Shown piece by piece: positions 1-5,226 of a stretch of 5,226 nt of DNA; the first letter of the stretch is position 1; each line of letters begins with the position of its first letter. The notes below the pieces were generated by a model. It saw nothing but the letters and a program-made list of their open reading frames with translations. It was not told the DNA's origin and searched no databases. The position numbers were made by a program, and so were the translations under genes. The DNA is from CAYGZA01 sp964354135 (GTDB taxonomy: Bacteria; Planctomycetota; Planctomycetia; Pirellulales; Thermoguttaceae), in NCBI GenBank assembly GCA_964354135.1, contig CAYGZA010000393.1:1-5226 (forward strand). The letters run 5' to 3'.

Positions 1-581
1 TCTCGGTGTTCCTGTTTCGCGAGCCCGTCGTGCGGCGGGACTTGATTCCCCTGATCTTCGCCGTTCTAGGCGTGGGCACGATCCTGTTCTACGAGGTTCG
101 AGGGGAGGCCCCGGTGGGCGTCGCTTGCGGCCTGGTGGCGGGGATTTCGTACGCCGGGGTGGTCGTCTGCCTGCGCCACTTGCGGAGAGAGGACGCCCGC
201 TGGCTGGTGGCCCTGAATCACGCCGTCGCCGCGGCAGTGCTCCTTCCCCTGGTGCTCGGCATCAATCAATGGCCGTCGTGGCAGCAACTGGGGATGCTGG
301 CCGCGTTCGGGGTCTTTCAGATGGCCCTGCCTTACCTGCTTCTCATTCGCGGACTCCGGGCAGTGAGCAGCCAGGAGGCGGTGGCGATCGGCTTGCTGGA
401 GCCGATCCTGAGCCCGGTTTGGGCCTACGCGGTCCGCGGCGAAGTGCCCGATCCGTGGACGATCGCCGGGGCGATGCTGATCCTCACCGGCCTGGTCCTT
501 CGCTACGTGGTGTGGGAACTGGTGGCAAGCCGCAAATCCGCCTCGGTCTGCCGGTCAGAAACCGGTGCCGAGAGCAAATAG
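1..581 (+). CDS. EamA/DMT-family transporter, 3' part (5' end outside window)
   Basis: This is the C-terminal 192 residues of an inner-membrane transporter of the drug/metabolite transporter superfamily (EamA, formerly DUF6), whose members export small metabolites such as amino acids or nucleotides. The open frame continues to the left edge (first whole codon at 3-5), so the GTG at 6 is probably internal. Counting from that GTG, about six hydrophobic segments are visible near residues 15-31, 37-56, 66-86, 95-117, 124-143 and 152-174. The FLFREPV stretch followed by a Gly-rich helix is typical of the end of the first EamA repeat. The LEPILSPVWAYAVRGEVP stretch followed by a Gly-rich last helix is typical of the end of the second. 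Families of this type usually have about 300 residues and ten helices, so roughly four helices lie upstream. A polar, basic tail follows the last helix. The substrate cannot be told. The 321-base gap downstream argues against an operon with the next gene. Confidence 0.88.
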   Translation, partial: SVFLFREPVVRRDLIPLIFAVLGVGTILFYEVRGEAPVGVACGLVAGISYAGVVVCLRHLRREDARWLVALNHAVAAAVLLPLVLGINQWPSWQQLGMLAAFGVFQMALPYLLLIRGLRAVSSQEAVAIGLLEPILSPVWAYAVRGEVPDPWTIAGAMLILTGLVLRYVVWELVASRKSASVCRSETGAESK

Positions 582-624
582 GGTAAGGGCACGTACGGGC
601 GGCGTTCCCCACGGCAAAAGCGCC

Positions 625-650
625 ATCCCCGATACCGGGGATCCCCCCGG
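625..650 (+). terminator. Overlapping GC-rich hairpins after the transporter gene, possible terminator
   Basis: Forty-four bases after the transporter stop, ATCCCCG (625-631) can pair perfectly with CGGGGAT (636-642) over a 4-base loop. CCGGGG (635-640) can alternatively pair with CCCCGG (645-650), also with a 4-base loop. The two stems share bases 636-640 and so exclude each other. No T-run follows, so a standard intrinsic terminator is not supported. Position alone suggests a 3'-end structure. It could be chance in GC-rich DNA. Confidence 0.3.
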
Positions 651-723
651 GAGAACTTCTTGAGGTCGGCCTGCGTCTAAGTGCTTGTGCCCGCAAGGTA
701 CATCTTGTTGAGCAACCTGGAGA

Positions 724-760
724 ACCCGGGAAGGATGGGACCCGGGGAATCCAACCCGGC
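724..760. repeat. Three spaced ACCCGG repeats upstream of the exported-protein gene
   Basis: ACCCGGG occurs at 724-730 and 740-746, and ACCCGGC at 754-760. The first two contain the palindrome CCCGGG. Start-to-start spacings are 16 and 14 bases, not exactly one helical turn or its multiple. They lie just upstream of the candidate -10 box, so an operator role is conceivable, but such words are common in DNA of this composition. Confidence 0.25.
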
Positions 761-779
761 GGCTTTGTAGGGTGTCATC

Positions 780-785
780 TATATT
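780..785 (+). promoter_or_regulatory. Candidate -10 box (TATATT)
   Basis: TATATT matches five of six bases of the sigma-70 -10 consensus and stands out as the only such AT-rich word in this GC-rich gap. Transcription would start near 791, giving a leader of about 110 bases before the start at 903. No good -35 hexamer lies 16-18 bases upstream (the region is CGGCGG-like), so support is weak. Confidence 0.25.
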
Positions 786-888
786 CCCCGTTCAGGGGGC
801 TCTGGTTCGTCACGGATGGATGCTCGGGGGCGGGGTGGAGTGACCGCCCACGGGAAACGAGTGCTGCCGAATAGCCCTCCCTTCTTGC

Positions 889-894
889 GAGGAG
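889..894 (+). promoter_or_regulatory. Shine-Dalgarno site fixing the start at 903
   Basis: GAGGAG lies 8 bases before the ATG at 903, an ideal spacing. The upstream in-frame ATG at 816 has no purine-rich site at the right distance. With the signal peptide beginning right after 903, this decides the start. Confidence 0.8.
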
Positions 895-902
895 TTGAAG
901 CC

Positions 903-3900
903 ATGCACGTCGCGTCACATCGCTTGGTCGGGGTGTCTTGCACGCTCCTTTTTCTGTTGACGGTCCTGTGTCTTTGCGGGCCGAGTCTTGGCCAAGCCCC
1001 GGCAGCCAAGCCCGCAGAACCGACTGCCAAGTCAGCCGCTCCGGCGCCCAAGCCGGCGGAGCCGCCAGCCGCGAAACCTGCGGAACCTGCTGCGGCGAAG
1101 CCCGCGGAACCCCCGGCGGCGAAGCCGGAAGCCGGTGACGATGACAAAGAGAAAGAAAAGTCGCTTCGCGAGCAGAGCATTTACATCCCCTACGAAAAGC
1201 TCCGCAAGGTCTTCGAGAAAGAGGGCCGCGGGGTCTTCTTGCCCTACGAAAAGTTCCGCGAGCTGTGGCAAGCCGCACAGGACAAGAAGGCGGCCGCCGC
1301 CGAAGCCAAGCCGCCCGTGGGGGCGCTCATCACGGAGATCGAGAACGAGGCCACAGTCTCCAAGGACGTGGTCCGCGTCAAGGCGATCCTGAAGATCGAG
1401 GTCCTGGCGGAGGGCTGGAACGAAGTCCCGCTGCGCCTGTCCGACGCCGCGATCACCGAGGCGACCATCGCCGGTCAGCCGGCGCGGATCGTCTCCGCGG
1501 GCCCGGCGGGCTACAAGCTCCTCCTAGAGAAGAAGGGGCAGAAACCCGAGCAGATCGAACTCCGGATGGAGTACGCCAAGGCGATCTCGCGGGCCCCGGG
1601 GCTCAACAGCGTTTCGTTCGAGGCCCCGCAGGTGGCGGTGAGCCGGTGGCAGATCCGGATTCCCGAGTCGGGCGTGAAGGTGAACGTGGAGCCGCTGGTG
1701 GCGGCGACCGAGGTTGCGGCGCCTCCGCCGGCGGAGAAGAAGCCCGCGGCGGTCGCCCCCGCCGCTCCGGGCACTCCGGCTGCTCCGGCCGCCCCCGCTG
1801 CGCCGGAGGAGACGGTGGTGAGGGCCTACGTCGGGGCGGCCCCGACGGTCCACATCAAGTGGACGCCCAAGGCGGAAGGGGCCACCGGCCTGGAGGCCCT
1901 GGCCACCGTGCAGGCCGAGCAGCAGGCGGAGATCAACGAGGGGATCATCCGCACGCAGGCACAACTGGCCTACGCCGTGAGCCGCTCCGAGCTTCGGCAA
2001 CTGGCCCTTGAGGTCCCCGCCGACCAGAAGGTGGTCAACGTCTTCGATCCCAACGTGCGGCAGTGGTCCGTGGAGCAGGCCGGCCAGACGCAGAAGGTCA
2101 ACGTCCAGTTGTTCGAGCCGGCCAAGCAAGCGCAGACCATCATCATCAAGCTGGAGCGCTACTTCGACCAGAAGCAGCAGGGCTCGCTCCAAGTCCCGGT
2201 CGTCCGGGCCCTCGGGACCGACAAGGCCCTGGTGATCGGCCGGCAGCAGGGGGTGGTCGTGGTGCAAGTGGCCGAGGGGCTCCGCGGCGAGGTGGCCCGC
2301 TCAGGGGCCCTGCTCCAGGTCGACGCGGCCGAGCTGCCGCCGTCGCTGGCCAGGGGCCCGTGGGCCTTTGCGTATCGCTATGCCGCCGTGCCTTTCGACC
2401 TGGTCTTGAGCGTCGAGAAGGTCCAGCCGCGGATCGTGGTCGATTCGCTGGTCGAGGCCGACTTGCAGCCGGAGCGGCTCACGCTCGACGTGCTGGCGAT
2501 CTACAACATCCAGCGGGCGGGGGTGTTCCGGGTCGAGTGGGACCTGCCGCCGGGCTACGAAGTCCGCCAGGTCCGGGGCCGGGCCGCCGCCGGGGCCGCG
2601 GAGGCCCAGGTCGACACCTATCACGTCGACAAGGAGAAGAACCGCCTGGTGGTCAACCTGGGGCGGAGGGCGTTTGGGCGCGTCGGGCTCGTGATCCAGG
2701 TGAACAAGGAACTCCGCGAGCCCGATCTCGCCTCTCCCACCGGCAAGGCGGCCCAGATCCCGGTGGAGTTTCCCCGAGTGCCTCGCGACACCGTGGAGCG
2801 GTCCTCGGGCCGGCTTCTGATCTACGCCCCGGAGAGCCTCCGGGTCAACCCGGCCAAGCCGGAAGGGCCGCCGAGCATCTCGTTCAAAGAGGCGTTGGAG
2901 GGGATGGAATCGGTGCGGCAGCCGCGGCCCAAACCGGCCGACTCCCGCCCGGTCCTGGCCTTCGCCTTCACCCAGGAGCCGATCTCGCTGGCCCTGGCCG
3001 CGGAGCGCCGCAAGCCGCAGGTGACGGTCCGGCAGCTCCTCGTCGCCCGGATTGAGGAGGGCGTCGTCAAGTACAAGGCGACCCTCTTCTACAGCGTCCT
3101 CTACAGCGGCGTGAAGCACCTCCGCGTGGACCTGCCGGCGAAGCTGGTCGGGCAGGTGCGGAACGTGACCCCGGGCATCCGCGAGAAGGTGATCGATTCG
3201 CCCGCGGTCAAGCCGGCCGACGGCTACGTCGCCTGGAGCCTCGCCGGGGAGACCGAGCTGGTGGGCGACGGCAAGATCGAGCTCACCTGGGAGGAGACGA
3301 TCTCCAAGCTGGACGTGGGCGGCAGCATCCCGATCAAGCTCCCGGAGCTTCGGCCCAGGGAAGTCGATCGGGCGTGGGGGCAGATCGTCCTGGCCAAAGC
3401 GGAGACCGTGGACATCCAGGACGATTCGGAGAAACAGGAAGGCCTGCGAGTCATCGATCCCCAGACCGACCTGATGCCCGGCGCCGAGGCCCCGGGCGCG
3501 GCCCGCGCCTTCGAGTTTCACGGAGACCGGTGGGCATTGACCGTCACCGCAACCCGCTACCAATTGCAGGACGTGAAGCAAACGGCGGTCGAGCGGGCCC
3601 TGCTGCGGATGGTGGTGACCCGCGCCAAGAAGATCACCGTCCAGGCCCTGTACCGCATGAAGAGCACGGAGCAGCGGCTGGCGATCCGGCTGCCGGAGAA
3701 GGCCAAGGTGGACTCGCAGCCGCGGGTCAACGGCAAGGCGGTGACTCTGGAAGTCGGGGCGGGGGGCGATTTCTTCGTGCCCCTGGTGGGAACCAATCCC
3801 GACGAGCCCTTCCTGCTGGAGCTTCAATACTGGTTGGAGGGAGATGGAAGCCGGCTGGAATACCCGGATTTCCCTGCGCAGCCCGCCGTACACAAGGTCT

Positions 3901-4580
3901 ACCTGGCGGTCTATCTGCCGCAGGAATGGGCCTTGCTGGCCAAACGTGGCCCGTGGAGCGAGGAATTGTCGTGGCGCGTGGAGCCCGGAGTGCGATGGAA
4001 AGCGTTGCCCAACAAAGGCGAAGGCGAACTCATCCCGTGGCTCATCGAGGCGTCGAAGCTCGCCCCTCCCGCCGAGAGCTTTCCGATCGACGGGCGGATG
4101 TACTTGTTCTCCGCCTTGCGTCCGCCGGCGCCCGAGGAGGGCATGTTGAAGCTGACGGCAATCCACGAGGACTGGCTGCACGGCATCGTGATCGGCGTCC
4201 TGGCCGTCGGCGGGCTCATCCTGCTGGCGTCGCGGGCCTGGGTCCGGCTCGTGGCGGTGGGGAGCCTGGTGATTGGCCTGGTGATCTGCGGGGTCTTCTG
4301 GCCCATGTTTGCCCGCCAGGTCCTGGACGGCTATTTCGCAGCGGCGATGGCGGTGGTGCTGGTGATCTGGGCAACGCAGTTCGGGGCGCGGACCCGGTTG
4401 TCGTGGCTCGGCCCGCGGGGACCCGCGGCCAAGCCGCCCACCGCAGGAAGCGGCCCGGAAGAGTTGAATCTCTCAGACAGCGAGGGGCTTTCGCTCTCGG
4501 GCGAGCCGCCGAAGCAGGTTCCGCCCGCCGGCGATGACCCGCAACGCGGCCAAGACAAAGGAGGACCGGCCCATGCGTAG
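903..4580 (+). CDS. Large exported, membrane-anchored modular protein of unknown function
   Basis: A 1225-residue protein with no recognised named domain. An N-terminal signal peptide (residues 1-30, hydrophobic core about 14-25, likely cut near SLG/QA) is followed by a Pro/Ala/Lys/Glu spacer (31-79). Two copies of an 18-residue motif come next (93-110 and 111-128, both with PYEK). The ectodomain to about residue 1090 looks beta-rich, contains no cysteine, and seems to repeat a related module near 139-225, 332-421, 512-602, 708-798 and 888-978. An Ala/Pro linker sits at 272-302. Three hydrophobic helices (about 1091-1113, 1114-1137, 1143-1160) form a C-terminal anchor. The basic loop between the first two and the basic stretch after the third fit an outside ectodomain and an inside tail (1161-1225, low complexity, Ser/Leu and Pro rich). 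The start at 903 is chosen over 816 from the ribosome binding site and signal peptide. It overlaps the next gene by 8 bases. A structural or scaffolding envelope role is inference. I recall similar uncharacterised proteins in Planctomycetota. Confidence 0.85.
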   Translation: MHVASHRLVGVSCTLLFLLTVLCLCGPSLGQAPAAKPAEPTAKSAAPAPKPAEPPAAKPAEPAAAKPAEPPAAKPEAGDDDKEKEKSLREQSIYIPYEKLRKVFEKEGRGVFLPYEKFRELWQAAQDKKAAAAEAKPPVGALITEIENEATVSKDVVRVKAILKIEVLAEGWNEVPLRLSDAAITEATIAGQPARIVSAGPAGYKLLLEKKGQKPEQIELRMEYAKAISRAPGLNSVSFEAPQVAVSRWQIRIPESGVKVNVEPLVAATEVAAPPPAEKKPAAVAPAAPGTPAAPAAPAAPEETVVRAYVGAAPTVHIKWTPKAEGATGLEALATVQAEQQAEINEGIIRTQAQLAYAVSRSELRQLALEVPADQKVVNVFDPNVRQWSVEQAGQTQKVNVQLFEPAKQAQTIIIKLERYFDQKQQGSLQVPVVRALGTDKALVIGRQQGVVVVQVAEGLRGEVARSGALLQVDAAELPPSLARGPWAFAYRYAAVPFDLVLSVEKVQPRIVVDSLVEADLQPERLTLDVLAIYNIQRAGVFRVEWDLPPGYEVRQVRGRAAAGAAEAQVDTYHVDKEKNRLVVNLGRRAFGRVGLVIQVNKELREPDLASPTGKAAQIPVEFPRVPRDTVERSSGRLLIYAPESLRVNPAKPEGPPSISFKEALEGMESVRQPRPKPADSRPVLAFAFTQEPISLALAAERRKPQVTVRQLLVARIEEGVVKYKATLFYSVLYSGVKHLRVDLPAKLVGQVRNVTPGIREKVIDSPAVKPADGYVAWSLAGETELVGDGKIELTWEETISKLDVGGSIPIKLPELRPREVDRAWGQIVLAKAETVDIQDDSEKQEGLRVIDPQTDLMPGAEAPGAARAFEFHGDRWALTVTATRYQLQDVKQTAVERALLRMVVTRAKKITVQALYRMKSTEQRLAIRLPEKAKVDSQPRVNGKAVTLEVGAGGDFFVPLVGTNPDEPFLLELQYWLEGDGSRLEYPDFPAQPAVHKVYLAVYLPQEWALLAKRGPWSEELSWRVEPGVRWKALPNKGEGELIPWLIEASKLAPPAESFPIDGRMYLFSALRPPAPEEGMLKLTAIHEDWLHGIVIGVLAVGGLILLASRAWVRLVAVGSLVIGLVICGVFWPMFARQVLDGYFAAAMAVVLVIWATQFGARTRLSWLGPRGPAAKPPTAGSGPEELNLSDSEGLSLSGEPPKQVPPAGDDPQRGQDKGGPAHA
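993..1139 (+). repeat. AAKPAEP-type low-complexity repeat in coding sequence
   Basis: Right after the signal peptide (residues 31-79), the heptad AAKPAEP or a close variant recurs at residues 34, 48, 56, 64 and 72. The later copies are 8 residues (24 bases) apart, encoded with mixed synonymous codons. It probably forms an extended, flexible spacer holding the folded part away from the membrane or through the cell wall. Such tracts change length readily by slippage. Confidence 0.75.
1179..1286 (+). repeat. Tandem 18-residue PYEK motif (two copies)
   Basis: Residues 93-110 and 111-128 are two head-to-tail 18-residue units that both begin with an aromatic/aliphatic triplet followed by PYEK, then a hydrophobic and an Arg (LRKVF, FRELW). 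The codons CCC TAC GAA AAG are identical in the two copies (1188-1199 and 1242-1253). The downstream protein has the same two-unit arrangement in a more diverged form, so the pair is likely a functional element and not a recent slip. Confidence 0.8.
1716..1811 (+). repeat. Ala/Pro-rich interdomain linker
   Basis: Residues 272-302 are nearly all Ala and Pro with a few Lys and Glu, with repeated APAAP units encoded by GC-rich codons. It separates the first beta-rich module and its trailing strands from the next part of the ectodomain, and probably acts as a flexible hinge. Length variation between strains would be expected. Confidence 0.65.
4557..4565 (+). promoter_or_regulatory. Near-perfect Shine-Dalgarno inside the upstream gene
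   Basis: AAAGGAGGA lies 7 bases before the ATG at 4573 and encodes part of the last eight codons of the upstream gene. Together with the 8-base gene overlap (ATGCGTAG, 4573-4580), it fixes the downstream start and suggests that ribosomes finishing the first gene can start the second. Confidence 0.85.
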
Positions 4581-5226
4581 TCCGTTCCTTCTTTCCAGCT
4601 TTGCCCTCGCGGCGGCGATCGCCTTCACGACCTCGCCGTCAATTCGGACCGTAGCGGCGGACGAGCCGAAGCCGCTCGTGCGCGAACTCTTCGTCCCCTT
4701 TGCGGACCTCGACGCGCTGCTGGAGGGTCAGCCGCAGCGGGTCCTCTTGTCCCGCGAGCAGTACGAGAACCTGCTCAAGAAAGCAAAGAAGGTCCCGGAG
4801 GGCCGCGCGCCGCAAGGCGCGGCCCTGGTGGCGGCGGAATACACCGGCTGGATCGAGCAGGAGCGGGCCCGCTTTACCGGCAGGCTCGTCGCCGACGTGC
4901 TGGAGGACGGCCTCCACGCAATCCCGCTCGAAATGTCCGGCGTGGCCATGCGGAGCGCCGCCCTGGACGGCAAGCCGGCGGCGATCGGCCGCGGCGGCGA
5001 CGGCCGCCTGATGCTGCTCGTGGAAGGCAAGGGCCGGCACGAGCTGGTGCTGGAAATGGTCTGTCCGCTGGAGACCACCGCCGCCCGGCAGGCGCTGAGT
5101 TTTCGCCTGCCGTACCCGGGCACCGGGCGGCTCCAACTGACCGTGCCCGGCGACGTCGAGGTGCGAAGCGGCGCGACCGTGGTCAGCCGCGTCGTGGACC
5201 AGGCCGCCGGGGTCACGCGATTCGAG
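4573..5226 (+). CDS. Exported protein, diverged paralogue of the upstream gene product (3' end outside window)
   Basis: The frame is open for 218 codons to the right edge, so the C-terminus is missing. Residues 1-29 form a clear signal peptide (Arg at 2, hydrophobic core about 5-20, likely cut after VAA before Asp30). Residues 39-56 and 57-74 are two 18-residue units that match the PYEK pair of the upstream protein in position and spacing, although PYEK itself has become PFAD and SREQ. Residues 82-165 align without large gaps with residues 139-225 of the upstream protein, for example IPLEMS against VPLRLS and DGKPAAI against AGQPARI. Two LxVxLP-like strands follow (LSFRLP 175-180, LQLTVP 187-192). 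One cysteine is visible (164). Unlike the larger protein it lacks the Pro/Ala/Lys spacer. It sits in an operon with the upstream gene. Function is unknown; a partner role in the same envelope structure is inferred from the paralogy. Confidence 0.85.
   Translation, partial: MRSPFLLSSFALAAAIAFTTSPSIRTVAADEPKPLVRELFVPFADLDALLEGQPQRVLLSREQYENLLKKAKKVPEGRAPQGAALVAAEYTGWIEQERARFTGRLVADVLEDGLHAIPLEMSGVAMRSAALDGKPAAIGRGGDGRLMLLVEGKGRHELVLEMVCPLETTAARQALSFRLPYPGTGRLQLTVPGDVEVRSGATVVSRVVDQAAGVTRFE

Larger units (their letters stand above)
582..902. other. Intergenic region between transporter and exported-protein genes
   Basis: This 321-base gap has no convincing gene. It contains, in order, a pair of overlapping GC-rich hairpins just after the transporter stop, three ACCCGG repeats, an isolated TATATT box and a strong ribosome binding site. 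The stretch 816-902 is open in frame with the downstream gene but is probably untranslated leader. I saw no tRNA (no CCA end or T-loop signature), no long inverted repeat and no transposon end. Confidence 0.7.

Noticed and set aside
708..736. Promoter-like pair TTGAGC (708-713) and AAGGAT (731-736) with 17-base spacing
   Set aside because: The -10 candidate matches only three of six consensus bases, and TATATT at 780 is a better candidate.
735..770. 11-codon open frame (ATG at 735, stop at 768) in the leader region
   Set aside because: The nearest GGAG is 12 bases away, the peptide has no regulatory signature such as runs of one amino acid, and it lies upstream of the likely transcription start.
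876..892. CCTC/GAGG pairing that could hide the ribosome binding site before 903
   Set aside because: The stem is only four base pairs with a nine-base loop, so it is too weak to support a regulatory claim.
903..992. Possible lipoprotein signal (cysteines at residues 23 and 25 after a hydrophobic core)
   Set aside because: The residues before each cysteine (TVL and CL) do not fit a lipobox, which needs small residues at -1 and usually Leu at -3. An ordinary signal peptide fits better.
993..1139. TonB-like Pro/Lys and Pro/Glu spacer
   Set aside because: The composition resembles the TonB spacer, but the C-terminal region has no TonB domain and instead has a large ectodomain and three C-terminal helices.
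2301..4181. 626-residue open frame on the minus strand, plus other long frames overlapping the large gene
   Set aside because: It is a shadow of the strongly biased, GC-rich plus-strand gene. The plus-strand frame has a signal peptide, membrane helices and paralogy, while the antisense translation is Arg/Leu/Gly/Asp-rich with no recognisable domain.

Overview
The window is GC-rich, entirely plus-strand coding and densely packed. Its main content is two adjacent genes for large exported proteins of a kind I associate with Planctomycetota: a signal peptide, a Pro/Ala/Lys-rich spacer, a duplicated P-Y-E-K motif and a long beta-rich, cysteine-free ectodomain. The lineage is inferred from protein style and recalled resemblance. 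There is no rRNA or other marker to confirm it.

Layout: (1) 1-581 is the 3' part of an EamA/DMT-family membrane transporter gene whose 5' end lies outside the window. (2) 582-902 is a 321-base non-coding gap. It holds two overlapping alternative hairpins (625-650), three ACCCGG repeats (724-760) and an isolated TATATT box (780-785) that could be the -10 element for the next gene. (3) 903-4580 encodes a 1225-residue exported, membrane-anchored protein of unknown function. Its start is better placed at 903 than at the upstream in-frame ATG at 816, because of a strong Shine-Dalgarno and a signal peptide. (4) 4573-5226 is the 5' part of a second exported protein gene. It overlaps the previous gene by 8 bases, has a near-perfect Shine-Dalgarno inside that gene's last codons, and runs off the window.

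The two exported proteins appear to be diverged tandem paralogues. Both have a signal peptide, then two copies of a motif with the same 18-residue period, then an alignable module of about 85 residues. The larger protein seems to repeat a related beta-rich module about five times before a three-helix C-terminal membrane anchor and a low-complexity, probably cytoplasmic tail. The overlap and embedded ribosome binding site suggest coupled translation and a shared cell-envelope role. I cannot assign a biochemical activity: no catalytic motif, metal site or named domain is recognisable. The transporter is probably an unrelated neighbour.
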